From: Dendrolimus kikuchii
Taxonomy: Eukaryota > Arthropoda > Insecta > Lepidoptera > Lasiocampidae
Assembly: GCA_019925095.2 (NCBI GenBank)
Contig: CM034388.1
Span: 4,982,501 to 5,046,500, forward strand
Direction of reading: 5' to 3'
Length of the DNA: 64,000 nucleotides
Below, piece after piece: positions 30,210-41,040 of the stretch. Position 1 is the stretch's first letter. Each line of letters opens with the position of its first letter. Made by a program: the position numbers and the translations under genes. A model generated the notes under the pieces. It did not search any database, had not been told where the DNA came from, and saw only the letters and a program-made list of their open reading frames with translations.

Positions 30210-31265
30210 CCATTTTATGTTAAAACTTAAGAGTACTATTAAAAAGTAAGTGAATAACACATCTTATATATTTTTTTTAAATAAATCCTGAGATAGACAA
30301 ATATGAAGTAAAAGAATTTTCAGCTTGACATGTTGCAGGGGAATGTTTTGCGCGTTTCGAAGCGGTATGCAATGTACTAAGGACAGGACTTCAATTTTAA
30401 CTTGATCCATGCTTAGATGTATAACCTGACAATAATGATGATGACGACGGCACACAAAGACGGACGAACAAATGGACTTGACGATTTCATAAAGGTTTCA
30501 TTCTCGTTAAAGCGCCTACGGAACTCTAAAAATTACGAAACATCGTCCGATGATTACAATTCGGCGAACAATTGTCATCGTGATAATGCTGATTACTACA
30601 TGCGACATTGTATGAAAAAGTTGATTGGACTGGCTGAATATGAATGATTCAGAGGTTTGATTATCGGTTAGGGAGTGACTATCACAGACATCTCTTTACA
30701 GGAACGTGGGATTTAAAGTGCTAGTCTAGAAAGCATTAAGGCGGAGGTCTGTTACGAATGCCGTAGGCTGCGTACGGCGTAACGTTGTTCGTGACCTGAT
30801 ATTTTTTATTATGAAATTGACACACAGACAGACGATCTACCTATTCAAAAGTGGTTACCATCGTCTATAGGCGATTGGAACACCATGGGCAAAGCCCAAG
30901 CGTTACTAGCCTTTAGGGTGGAATAGGAGGCAAGGGATAAAGTGGAAGGGATAAGAGGGACGTGATAGTAGGGACAAGACAAAGGGACTGGGATAGCGGA
31001 ATGGAATAGAGATTGCGCCACAGATGTAGTATCTACGAACTAGTTGAAAGAAGAAAGAAAGAATAAACATTTATTTAGTCTTTAAACATAGCGAGAGACA
31101 TTCAAAAACAAAAACATGAATATTAAACTATGTATAAGTATGTATATAGTAAGGAAAATGTCTCGCGATGGTATAGGTGCATTTCAGCATGTGCAACAAC
31201 AGACGAGGGACGGATGTTGCACTGTTACATATACATATATATATATATTAATTACACATAATACA
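30210..31265. other. Unassigned DNA with a SINE-A scrap
   Basis: A decayed SINE-A piece lies at about 30806-30895 (AGTGGTTACCATCGTCTATA). GAAAGAAAGAATAAACATTT at 31056 looks like a LINE 3' end. The 76-codon frame at 30417-30647 has no recognised family. Confidence 0.4.
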
Positions 31266-31269
31266 TAGA

Positions 31270-31560
31270 AATAGTTCCTGTGACGTACTGTAAAAGGCTG
31301 GCAAAGGAGCGCCTCCCTGGGGAATTCGGCCGTCAGACTACTCCGGCCGTCAGGCTGCGTAGTCTAACGGCCGAGCTCCCCGGGTCTCTGCTCGGAGGTC
31401 ACGTTGGAATACGGTCGTTCAGGAGTCCCACACTCCCCTCGATGTCCTTCCTCAGGCCCGAGGATAGTGTCCAAAGACATTCCCCCCGGGCTATAAAAAA
31501 GGGAGAATTTAATAGAGGGATGGGGTAGGAAGATGGGGCCCATCGGGACTCTCACTCATC
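31270..31560. other. GC-rich island, probable LINE 3' UTR remnant
   Basis: About 290 bp much richer in GC than its surroundings (CGGCCGTCAGACTACTCCGG, GACATTCCCCCCGGGC). Both strands are open for 60-80 codons but show no domain. Confidence 0.35.
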
Positions 31561-31799
31561 ACACGAAACGGTATTAGATCACGGCGACGATTCACGTCGA
31601 TATTCTGTGACAGCATGGTATCACCGTACCACACCGACCGAGCCGGCCCTAAGAGCTGTTGTCAAGATAATGGATACCACGACAAAAATCGACGAAAAAT
31701 TTCGAATGGAACGAATCGAAAAAAATTGCGACGGTGACAATATTTTTTTTTTGTTTGTTACAACTCCATTCATTCTTTGAAAAGTAATTGTAATACGAC

Positions 31800-32010
31800 T
31801 TCTATATGTATTTTAAAAAAAGCCTGGGATAATATATAGTTGCTGGGGAGTTTCTTGCCGCTTCTTCTCCTTTGAACAGCGATAACATATTGCGAAGAGG
31901 TGTACATATAATAGGAAGTAGATTTCAATTTTAACTTGCATGTATGACCTTCAAAAAGTGTTCTCCAGTGGAACTTATTTTGAATAAAAACTTTTGAATT
32001 TGAGTTTGAA
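31800..32010 (+). repeat. LINE-type 3' end with conserved CGCTTCTTCTC core
   Basis: GGGGAGTTTCTTGCCGCTTC then TTGAATAAAAACTTTTGAAT and a TTTGAA tail. The core is the reverse complement of the GAAGCGGCGCAAGAAACT motif in the X copies. Confidence 0.5.
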
Positions 32011-32028
32011 TTTGAACTACAGAACCAT

Positions 32029-32163
32029 AGTCTTACATCGTTTATTCATAGACTACCTCTTCTCACTATATTTTGACACTGACATTTACAATATCAGGTT
32101 TATAAATTTAAAAAAGATAATGTGTGGCCTGGCTACCGAGTTGGAATGCGTCTTCGAATCCCA
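32029..32163 (-). repeat. 3' LTR
   Basis: 135 bp; differs from the other LTR at about two positions. Short for gypsy elements but within the range of short-LTR lineages. Confidence 0.85.
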
Positions 32164-32178
32164 CACGGCTATCCTGCA

Positions 32179-32515
32179 TTATTCATCTGACCCAGATGAA
32201 TGTGATACTTCATCTTCATCGCCATTGGACCAGGGTTTCATCAAATCTGCTGAACTGGTGGTATTCATAGGTCCTTCACCATTGCCAATTTTCCTTACAA
32301 CGTATCTGTCATTTTTCTTCTTCTCTATAATTTTATATGGTCCTAAATATTTCGGGTTTAACTTATATCCTTGTACAAATTGTGTTCTCTTAATCGCAAC
32401 TAAATCTCCAATTTCGTACTGTATAGCTTGTGTTCTCTTTTTGTTATAAACTTTCCTATTTTCTTCCTGAATTTTCTGAATATTTTGCCTCGCCTTTCTA
32501 TAAGTTCTAATCGTT
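32179..32515 (-). pseudogene. Out-of-frame pol C-terminus (GPY/F region)
   Basis: A frame shifted from the main gag-pol frame encodes the basic C-terminal pol tail with KYLGPYKI and an acidic end, stopping at 32181-32179, 16 bp before the 3' LTR. Confidence 0.75.
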
Positions 32516-35363
32516 GATCTTCAAATTTTTCTTTACAATTATCTATGTAGTAATCTCTATTAATTAATTCCTCAGTTTTCAAAATTCCAAAATGACCCTT
32601 TTCATGACATTTTCTTATTATTTCATTCTGCATCTTTTTAGGTACAACAATCAGTTTAGTTCCATCTTTAGCTTTACATAAAACTCCATTCTCCAGAATA
32701 AAATTTTCATATGACTCTTTTTCTAAAATTTTCTTTAATAGTTTTATCTTCAGGTCATCATCTTGAGCTCTCTTCAGACGTGCTGTAGTTTCGGTAAGTA
32801 TTAGACTAACAGGATTTCTGCTCAAAGCGTCTACGTGTCTCATTTGGGTTCCAGATCGGTGTTCTATCTTATAGTCAAATTCTTCAAGAAGGAGTGCCCA
32901 TCGAGCAACTCTCGGAGGTAAGTCTTTTTTCTGTAACGTCATAGTTAGGGCTGAGCAGTCAGTCACAATTTTAAAGCGGACTCCAAGTAAGTAAACTCTG
33001 AATTTCTTGACAGCTTCTACAATAGCTAAAATTTCTAAGTAGTAACTATGGTATTTCTTCTCAGCAGGAGTAGTCTTTTTGCTCATATAGTGAACAGGGT
33101 GTAGCTGATTGTCGTGTGGATTCCTTTGCAATAAAACAGCTCCATATCCGTCTATACTTGCGTCTGTATGTAACTCTGTCTCAAAATTAGGGTTGTAAAT
33201 TCGTAAAACTGGTGAGGAACATAAAATATGTTTCAATTCTTCGAAAGCTCTCTCACACTTTAGATCAAAGTTAAACATAACATTAGTCTTCAATAATTCT
33301 GTTAGTGGCTTTGCTATTATTGAGTAGTTCTTAACAAATTTTCTAAAATAGCCAGTCAGTCCTAAAAATGATCGTAATGATTTGATATTATGAGGCTTTT
33401 TAAATTTTGCAACAGCATGTATCTTTTCCTTGGAAGGTCTTATCTGATTATCACGAATTATGTAACCTAAATAATTTATCTCGTTCTGTAAGAAATGACA
33501 TTTCGCCCAATTAAATTGTAAGCCAAACTCTTCAGCTTTTCGAAGTACTTTCTCTAGTTTAACAAATCCTTCTTCTTCTGTCCTAGATGGTATAATCAAA
33601 TCATCTAAATAGGCAAGAACAGTGCCCTCTGACATTAAATCTTGAAAGATATCATTGATAAAGCGTTGGAATACAGATGGTGCGGTGCATAAACCAAACG
33701 GCATTTTCTTAAATTCATATTGCCCTTGTGGAGTAACAAATGAAGTGTATTTTTGACTATCCTCGCAGACATCAACATGTAAAAAACCATTCTTCAAGTC
33801 AAGTGATGTAAATAGTATTGCTTCTTTCAATTTGTCTACTTGATCCTCGATGAGTGGAAGTGGATATCTTTCCTTTATAATCTTCTTATTTAGCTTTCTA
33901 AAATCTATACATAATCTGTAGCTTCCATTTTTCTTTTTCGCTAACACGATAGGGCTTGCATATTCCGATTTACTAGGTTTAATTACTTCTTGATCTAACC
34001 ATCCTTGTATCTGTTTATTAACTATGTCCTTTTCTAGAGGTGACAGCCTTCGTGGAGTCTGGTGTATAGGATCTTCATCAGTAAGTATGATTTTCAATTT
34101 AACATTTGATTCCTTCTTTCTAGTCTTCAAGTTATTGTAATTATCCAATAAATGTTTAATCTTGTCTTTATATTTCAGCTTCTTGATATCATATTTCTCA
34201 TCAAATTCTTCTTCGTAGTCATTAATTTGTGTAAGGTGTAATATTCTTTTTACAGAGATCCCGTCGGCAGAGAAAATAATTTCAACGTCTTTTAATATCG
34301 GGTTTCCAAGTATGACATTAACAGGTATTACATCATCGTCGATAACATGCATCAAGGTTTCAAAATGAACGTTGTCTATTTCAACTTTTGCCATAAAAGA
34401 TCCCTTCGTGCAAACTTCGTACTCGGCTATTCCTGATAATTTGAGAGTATCTTTAATATTATAATCATTATTCTCGGGAAAATTTTGTTTGTAATAACTC
34501 TCACAAATCAAATTCGCATCGCTTCCAGTATCAATAAAGGTTTTAACTGTAACTCCGTTAATTTTCGCTTCTTTATATGGCTTAACAACATCTGTACTAA
34601 CTTTCTCATCTTGAATTTTCAGTGTCTTATTTGTAGAACTTTGGCATTCTTTTGACTTATGTCCATATCCATTACATTTGAAGCATTTTATACCTTTAGT
34701 ACAAGCTGGTGATTGGTGATCAGTTTCACCACAATTGTAGCATCTTTTGATGGTATGATTTTTACGTCCGGTTGTCATCTGAATAGGTCTTTGTTGCATC
34801 TTGTGTTCTTTAATCTGTGCATATACTTCAAGTTTCTTTCTAAATTGTTTGATATCAGTGGCTCCGTAAAGAATGGCCTTATTTATTTCAGAATCACGAA
34901 TTCCATCAATAACATATTCAATAAGTGCCTCATCTTCTAAATTTCCATGCAACGCCAGTTCTTTCATATGTAAAAAATACTGTTGATATGTCTCATCCGG
35001 TTTCATTTTGCGTGATGCTAATTTCTTGTGAATGCTAGCACTATTTAATTTCGAACCAAATTCTTCTAATAAAGATTCTTTTAATGTATCCCATGACGTA
35101 ATAGAGCCTAGCGATCGTAAAAATAATTTAGCTGTACCTGAAAGCAGTCTCTTCGCGTAAATAAGTTTTTCAAGATTATTCCATTCCATTAAATTTGCAG
35201 TGTCATTAAAATCGGTCAGCCAATTCGTAATAGGGTAGGTATCATCGCCTGTGAACGGTGTCATTGATTTTTCCAAGTCGCTAAATGAAATTCGTACTCT
35301 GTAACCAGCTTCTGAACAATTACTATCTGAGTCTTCGATATCTTTATTTTTCTTCGGTGGCAT
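32400..35363 (-). CDS. Gag-pol polyprotein of the LTR retrotransposon, integrase core lost
   Basis: A single 987-codon frame joins gag and pol. Residues 1-200 are retrotransposon Gag-like. Two CCHC knuckles follow (208-221 and 227-240), then the protease DTG (278-280), RT with YRLCIDFRKLN (about 482-492) and YLDD (585-588), RNase H with TELHTDAS (729-736) and the start of the integrase H2C2 finger (H920, H924, C943). Right after C943 the sequence jumps to a C-terminal pol region, so the DDE core is deleted. A frameshift near 32515 then puts the true C-terminus, with a GPY/F-like KYLGPYKI block, in another frame ending at 32179. One-frame gag-pol with twin knuckles and short LTRs would fit mag-like lineages, but clade is not established. 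Confidence 0.92.
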   Translation of the reverse strand: MPPKKNKDIEDSDSNCSEAGYRVRISFSDLEKSMTPFTGDDTYPITNWLTDFNDTANLMEWNNLEKLIYAKRLLSGTAKLFLRSLGSITSWDTLKESLLEEFGSKLNSASIHKKLASRKMKPDETYQQYFLHMKELALHGNLEDEALIEYVIDGIRDSEINKAILYGATDIKQFRKKLEVYAQIKEHKMQQRPIQMTTGRKNHTIKRCYNCGETDHQSPACTKGIKCFKCNGYGHKSKECQSSTNKTLKIQDEKVSTDVVKPYKEAKINGVTVKTFIDTGSDANLICESYYKQNFPENNDYNIKDTLKLSGIAEYEVCTKGSFMAKVEIDNVHFETLMHVIDDDVIPVNVILGNPILKDVEIIFSADGISVKRILHLTQINDYEEEFDEKYDIKKLKYKDKIKHLLDNYNNLKTRKKESNVKLKIILTDEDPIHQTPRRLSPLEKDIVNKQIQGWLDQEVIKPSKSEYASPIVLAKKKNGSYRLCIDFRKLNKKIIKERYPLPLIEDQVDKLKEAILFTSLDLKNGFLHVDVCEDSQKYTSFVTPQGQYEFKKMPFGLCTAPSVFQRFINDIFQDLMSEGTVLAYLDDLIIPSRTEEEGFVKLEKVLRKAEEFGLQFNWAKCHFLQNEINYLGYIIRDNQIRPSKEKIHAVAKFKKPHNIKSLRSFLGLTGYFRKFVKNYSIIAKPLTELLKTNVMFNFDLKCERAFEELKHILCSSPVLRIYNPNFETELHTDASIDGYGAVLLQRNPHDNQLHPVHYMSKKTTPAEKKYHSYYLEILAIVEAVKKFRVYLLGVRFKIVTDCSALTMTLQKKDLPPRVARWALLLEEFDYKIEHRSGTQMRHVDALSRNPVSLILTETTARLKRAQDDDLKIKLLKKILEKESYENFILENGVLCKAKDGTKLIVVPKKMQNEIIRKCHEKGHFGILKTEELINRDYYIDNCKEKFEDQRLELIERRGKIFRKFRKKIGKFITKREHKLYSTKLEI

Positions 35364-35687
35364 CTTGTATGATTGGTTGTAAGTCTTTCAGTCGTAAAAA
35401 ATAACCAATTCATAAAACGTCTTCATAAAAGAAAAATAATAGTCTTTATTCCAAATTCTGGGAAATTTTATGCGCTGGTATCATTATGCAAATTAGTGTC
35501 GGTAAAACAGCACACAATGACTCGTCTTCAATTTTAATTTCGAGGTTGTTTCGTAATCATCAGATCAAAACTCACGTTAAAACAATGCTTCGCAGGATTC
35601 TTACATGATCCTGGTATGATCCTGGCACGAGCCTCCATAAAGTTGTGGGTTTTGTTTGAAGAAAAGCAAAACAAACTTCCTTAGAAC

Positions 35688-35822
35688 AGTCTTACATCGT
35701 TTATTCATAGACTACCTCTTCTCACTATATTTTGACACTGACATTTACAATATCAGGTTTATAAATTTAAAAAACATAATGTGTGGCCTGGCTACCGAGT
35801 CGGAATGCGTCTTCGAATCCCA
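35688..35822 (-). repeat. 5' LTR
   Basis: 135 bp. Its outer edge (35822) lies two bases from the start of the long palindrome at 35825. Confidence 0.85.
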
Positions 35823-35824
35823 TG

Positions 35825-36629
35825 AAACCTCAGATTAATAATATTAAGAGACAAAGTTTTTACTCCACTTTGCTAATTGTCAGGCAAAGACACTAAATCC
35901 ACACAGCATGAATATCAATATTATTCAATCAATCTGAAGATCATTGAGTGACATGAAAATACGAAATTTTAGGTTTTTCACATTATTGTAACTAAGATAA
36001 TTAATATATTTTTGTAGTTTGTATATATAAATACCGACTACATGCAATTCCAATGTAAGCAGAACAAAGTATAGGTGTAAGGGGTGGTCGAAGGTGTAAC
36101 CAGTGACAAGGACAGTGGGTTAGGTTAGGTTATCTTTAGACCAAAGCCCACGAGCCGAGTGAGGGAAGCGAGCGGGCCGCGGTAGCGGCCGGCGAGGCGC
36201 AGAACCAACTGGGTTTCATTTATTCGTTGATAATTTCGATTAAAGTTAAAGTCGGTTCTGCCACTCGCCGGCCGCTACCGCGGCACGCTCGCTTCGCTCG
36301 CTCGGCTCGTGGGCTTTGGTCTAAAGATAACCTAACCTAACCCACTGTCCTTGCCATAACCTTCGAACACCCCTCACACCTATATATTGTTTGTCTAACA
36401 TTAGTATTGCATGTTGTCGTTAATTATATATACAAACTACAAAAATATAATAATGATCTTAATCACAATAATGTGAAAAATCTAAAATTCCGTATTTTTA
36501 TGTCATTCAAAGATGTTCAGTTTGATTGAATAATATTGATATTCATGCTGTACGGATTTAGTTCCTTTGCCTGACATTTAGCAAAGTGAGGTAAAAACTT
36601 TGTCTCTCAATATTATTAATCTGAGGTTT
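35825..36629. mobile_element. 805-bp palindrome: foldback element or long-TIR MITE
   Basis: The left arm (35825-36209) and right arm (36252-36629) are near-perfect inverse copies, about 380 bp each, around a 42-bp AT-rich loop. Outer ends read AAACCTCAGATTAATAATAT. Arms are AT-rich outside and GC-rich inside (GGTAGCGGCCGGCGAGGCGC). They carry GGGTTAGGTTAGGTTATC, which contains two copies of the insect telomere unit TTAGG, probably by chance. No open frame and no clear target duplication. Confidence 0.93.
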
Positions 36630-36639
36630 TACTTACATA

Positions 36640-37150
36640 TTACAAAATGTCGTGATTTTTTAGCAATGCCGTAATATTTGATTTTATAATTATTAATTAT
36701 TTTGATCATGTCATACATGTTACATTTGCAGATTAATCCCAAAATTAAAGTAATTGTGTTTTTATTATAATTAGTAGGTAAGTCGTCACGCTAAAATTGA
36801 ACATTATTTCTATCGATATAATGCACGTATTTCGTAATTAATTGTAATGTGTATTAATTTTTTGTCTAAATGATGGCTTACCGATGATTTTAGTGTCGTT
36901 ATTAAACCATAGCAAACCATATGTAAAGTCTTTGAATACAAAAAAATGCGTAATTTTCAGGTTCCGCGTTTATGCTCACACGGTAACGTAACACTGACAT
37001 ACTAATCTTATCGTATTTATATCAACAGATAAAGAAATCGCGATATGTACGCGATACCGTTCGGAGTGCAATAAGTTAACGACTGAATAACCGAAGCGTT
37101 TCAATTCACTTTTTAAAGTGACCGCGGTGCTGTGTGATAAGCGTCCGGCG
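36640..37150. other. Unassigned DNA with a dispersed-repeat scrap
   Basis: 36865-36950 matches 5750-5840 (CCATAGCAAACCATATGTA). The rest shows no feature. Confidence 0.45.
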
Positions 37151-37152
37151 AC

Positions 37153-37222
37153 GAATTATTATTGTTCAATATTCATTATAATTATTGTTCAATATTCATT
37201 ATTATTATTGTTCAATATTCAT
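37153..37222 (+). repeat. Short tandem repeat, TATTGTTCAATATTCATTAT x3
   Basis: Three near-identical units of about 24-26 bp. Confidence 0.8.
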
Positions 37223-37363
37223 ATCGTATATGGATTGGATTATATTTGTATTTCTAGAATTCCGTAACTAGTTTGCCTTATATGTTAAACATATTATTAT
37301 TACCTTTTTGTTCGGAGAATGCTGTTATCTACCTCCGCGCTCCCCACATACCTCACTAAGCTA

Positions 37364-37734
37364 GGGGGCCATCCACAGATTACGTTACGCGAATTTCATG
37401 ATTTTTTGACCCCGTCCTTGTCACAGCTGGTCACATTCATGAAACTCCTCCCTACATAGTGTGACATCACATAATTTGCAATTTTACATCAATAAATTAT
37501 TAATTTAAAACATCAGAAATGTAAACACTACTACAGTTAGAGGTGGAAATACTTTGAAATTTCGCGTTAATAGTTCAAATTTCGTGTTTTAAAGCTTAAA
37601 TATATTAAATTTTGAAATGCGATGTCACAAAATTGTAGAGTGTTACGAATGTGACCAGCAATGACAAGGAAGGGGAGGGGCAATTCGTGTGACGTAATTT
37701 GTAGATGAACCCCCCCCCCCCCCCCCCCCCCCCC
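37364..37734. mobile_element. Long-TIR MITE ending in a 25-C homopolymer
   Basis: Left TIR starts GGGGGCCATCCACAGATTAC (37364); the right TIR is its inverse (GTAATTTGTAGATGAACCCC) with about 75-80 bp of paired arm, including CCTTGTCA.NGCTGGTCACAT. The GGGGGxCATCCACARATTACGT end is a recurrent insect MITE terminus. At the right end the terminal C's have grown to 25 (37710-37734). Confidence 0.85.
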
Positions 37735-37805
37735 TATTTGCACTCCGGCGCCCAATTAAGACGGTAAGAAATTGTACATCACCGGTCTTTTTTTCAAATA
37801 AACCG

Positions 37806-37985
37806 GCAGACAAATACCCATTGTATATCTCCAAGCTAAGTAAGTTACGCTTGTGTTATGCGTAATATGCAACAGATCTGTCTGGGGCCGATCCCAGACA
37901 CCCAGACCATAGTAAATAACGGAAAATTCGTTTCCGAAATTTACAATTCCAGGAATCGAACTCGAAGCCTCTAATTAGGTATACA
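37806..37985 (-). mobile_element. SINE-T1 copy
   Basis: The minus strand has AGAGGCTTCGAGTTCGATTC (B box), GGTCTGGGTGTCTGGGATCG and CACAAGCGTAACTTAC. The A-box head is lost. Confidence 0.78.
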
Positions 37986-37989
37986 ATAG

Positions 37990-38700
37990 TAGATGTTATA
38001 CGAGAGATGAAAGTGACCTATTTAGGCACGTGATGAATTGGCGCAGGAGCATAGCGAGAGCGCTAATAATTCGAATATCTAAATAGGCATTTCCGCGAGT
38101 TACTCTGCTTTTCATTTCGAATATGAGAAAAGTAAATAGAAACTGATTAGTTCAACAAACAACTACTTCTCTAATGAAATCAGGCGTTAAATTCATATCT
38201 AAATTGAAGCGTCATCACGTACGTCACATATGAAACGTCAAGTTTTTTTTCTGTGTAACATTCTACCAGCCACTATTTTTTTGTCACAGATGATAGTAAA
38301 TATTTAACTGAAATGTATGTAAATGAAATAGTAATAAAATAAAGTAATTTATAAGTATAAAATTTACAAAATTGTTAATATTTGATATTGCAATTTATGC
38401 CGCAATTTAACAGTGGCTAAAAAATCGTTTTATTTTTCCTCCTTCCTGACAAACTAGACCTGTCAAGATTTTATTTGCTTTTTTATATATAATTTTTTTT
38501 TATCTATTTTATCCTTTTTTCTTTTCTTTATTCTTTTATATACTTTTTACTTTACAACTTATATCTATTACACTTTACTTATCAATCTAATTACATATTT
38601 TCTTCTCTTTCATTATGTCTACTGATATCTACAATATTGTTATTACTAATTACGGAAAAAAAAATTGTTGGACATGAATCGTATGTATTGTTATCTATGG
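37990..38700. other. Unassigned AT-rich DNA
   Basis: No coding signal and no repeat partner found. Confidence 0.4.
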
Positions 38701-38804
38701 TTTGCAGTCATCTATTTTGTTTTTTTTTTGTGACAGCAGTGAGAATCGTTTCCCAGGGGCGAAAACTGCTGATTTCTTCTCTGTGATTAGGCAACTCCAA
38801 ACGT

Positions 38805-39472
38805 ACTTTTTTTTGCTTTTTTTGGGCCATCAGCCTGTCTGGTTGACCGCCCAACTGTGATGGAAACTGGTTACCGTCGCCCAAGGACATTAGTGATATT
38901 AGAGGTGCTACCAATGTGCGTCCGGCCTTGAAGGAAACTTAAACCTGGACACTGCTGCTGGAACACAATTCAAAGCTGTTAAGGTGGCATACCCTAGACC
39001 AGAGGTGGTAGCCATCCAGACGGGCAAATACCCTATCACCTGATTGTGGGTTGTTTTTTTGTCGTCGGCCGGGCACCGGAACTAGTATTTTTTTCTCTAT
39101 TTCTGTCTTTGTATGTCAGTGATATTTCTCTGCAAGTACTACTGAACCTATATTAATAAAACTTAGCAATGCTGCAATCTTAAATCGCAAAAAAAATTGG
39201 GATGGCTATATACAAGTGTGGTTAGTTGCCTCTATTATTGCTACATGGTTAGTTGAGTATCGTTTGTTAGATCTTGAAAGATGTTTCTTACTCACTTTTC
39301 TATCGAAGTCAATAGATGGCGAGTTATTCATTCCCAAAATCGATTTAATTATGAAAACAAATATTGTAAATAAATTGGTAGAGCTTAAAAAACACTTTCA
39401 TCTTTAGAGGTTTTGTCGCCTCTTACAACCGGCCGCCGGTATTAGTAGTCTGTTTCGGTTCCTGCACGGAGA
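38805..39472 (-). mobile_element. SINE-A copy split by about 350 bp of foreign sequence
   Basis: The 3' part lies at 38805-39060 (CCCAACTGTGATGGAAACTG variant). A second 5' end part lies at 39410-39472 (TTTTGTCGCCTCTTACAACC to CGGTTCCTGCACGG). The stretch between is not SINE and has a 63-codon frame without known family. TTGTCG occurs at both junctions. Confidence 0.65.
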
Positions 39473-39810
39473 ACTTACTCTGTACGTACTTTCAGAATAT
39501 AGGAAATGAAAAACCATATTCCTTATTACAATGCAAGGTTATTTCAAAATTTAAAAGTCAATTAAGTCATCGAATAGTTGTAGAATTCTGTAAACACAAA
39601 CGGAACGAAACTGAATATTATTATACTATATAACTAAAGGTTTATAAATATACAAATTTCTAAATAAGTAATATTAGAAGAATACAAAAACAATGACGTG
39701 GAAAACGTATTACAGGTAAGTATACCTATGTATATTAAATACCATTTTTCGCCTTGAATTTTTTGTCATGTATGTTTTCGCCCGGTGCTTCGCTTGCGTT
39801 AATGTGGACA

Positions 39811-39880
39811 GATAGATAGATTGATAACCCTTTATTGTACACCAATACAACGTACAATAAAGTGTTATATATCTATCTAT
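39811..39880. repeat. Inverted repeat, about 29-bp arms
   Basis: GATAGATAGATTGATAACCC then TTTATTGTAC is mirrored around ACCAATACAAC. The same TTTATTGTACACC end appears at 60148, so two LINE-like 3' ends may be joined head to head. Confidence 0.65.
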
Positions 39881-40078
39881 ATGTAGCGTGTATTGTATAT
39901 GTACCCAGGAAATTAAATAGATATACTTATATACTTCATATATATACATATCTACAAAATATATAAATGTTTATAGGTGAATATATACATTTATATTCGA
40001 ACGACAGGTAGTATTTTTGGGTCTTAGTTTTAAATAACAGACATTATTTTTTAAATCAGACATTATTTTAATATTAAT

Positions 40079-40390
40079 TATCCGTGCAGGAACGGAGAAA
40101 GAATACAATTTCCTGTGGCCAGGCGGCCTGTCGTAAGAGGCGACAAAACAACCCGCAGCCAGGTGGTAGGGCATTTGCCCGACTGGATGGCTACCACCCC
40201 TGGTCTAAAGTATGTCGTCATAACAACCTTGAGTTGCGTTCCGGCATTAGTGACCAGGTTCCAGTTTTCCTTAAGAGAGCAGCAGCGCATTTGTAGAACT
40301 TTGGTGTTGCAAATGTCCATAGGCGATGGTAACCGCTTTCCATCAAGTGAACCGTCTGCCTGTCTGCTGATCTCCTGCAATAAAAAAAGA
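40079..40390 (+). mobile_element. SINE-A copy, full length
   Basis: From ATCCGTGCAGGAACGGAGAA to CTCCTGCAATAAAAAAAG, about 310 bp; one of the cleanest copies. Confidence 0.9.
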
Positions 40391-40814
40391 AAAAAAAACA
40401 TGTTTGTACATTTACTCTCATTGTCTTACTAGGCATGTGCTGGTGTATTGTGCTTGATAAAACATGTAAAGACTGTAACAAAATATGATGTCGCTTCCAA
40501 TAATCGTTGCATTTTTATTTTGTCATTTTTTGTGCTATGGTGTAAAATTCAAAACTTAGCAAGTGGCATCTTGGAATGCATTTGCTACAGATTTGAAATT
40601 GCATAGCAGAGGGCCTAAAGGGGTCGCCTTTAGAGAAATTCGCTCAGTGTAATTGACACGTGTCTAGATATACTGCAAGTTGTAAGGCGTAACATAAAGT
40701 TCCATTTTATGTTGATTTTTGTCATGTTCATTCATCACATTAATCTGCGAAAACGACTTCTTTTCTTTTAATTTTTTTTTTGCCGGATTTGATTCGTCAG
40801 ACGCACTCTAGAAA

Positions 40815-41040
40815 CTAAGTGCATCTTATTCCACTTTCAAAAATGGAACCAGAGTGCTTAGTGAGAGATTTTTTTATACTTTTGATCACGTTCAAGTTAC
40901 GCAATTTTGTAAGGGTCTTGTTGTTTACGCTAGTTTGATTCTGTGCATCGATAAGCATTCTGGAGATCCAGCGCGCGGATACTTTTTTCATCCCCGTCAT
41001 TCCAACGTGAAACTATAGAATATGGTCGATCATTTGCTCC
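40815..41040 (-). pseudogene. Mariner-family transposase scrap
   Basis: The minus frame 41000-40815 begins MTGMKKVSARWISRMLIDAQ, close to the mariner block LGMxKVSARWVPRxLT. No catalytic DDD motif or TIRs seen. Confidence 0.65.

Larger units (their letters stand above)
32029..35822 (-). mobile_element. Ty3/gypsy-type LTR retrotransposon, integrase-deleted
   Basis: Two 135-bp direct repeats (32029-32163 and 35688-35822) differ at about 2 positions and flank a minus-strand gag-pol. In element orientation each LTR starts TGGGATTCGAAGACGC and ends CGATGTAAGACT. A leader of about 325 bp lies between the 5' LTR and the gag start. No clear target-site duplication, tRNA primer site or polypurine tract is seen. 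The near-identical LTRs suggest recent insertion, but the integrase core is missing. Confidence 0.88.

Noticed and set aside
30417..30647. 76-codon frame starting MYNLTIMMMTTAHKDG
   Set aside because: No recognised family, no splice signals that extend it, and length expected by chance.
31994..32449. 151-codon plus frame at the left LTR
   Set aside because: It runs antisense over the LTR and pol end and is explained by the retrotransposon.
36118..36140. TTAGGTTAGGTT as a telomere or telomeric insertion signal
   Set aside because: Only two units, present in both arms of the palindrome; too short to mean more than chance.
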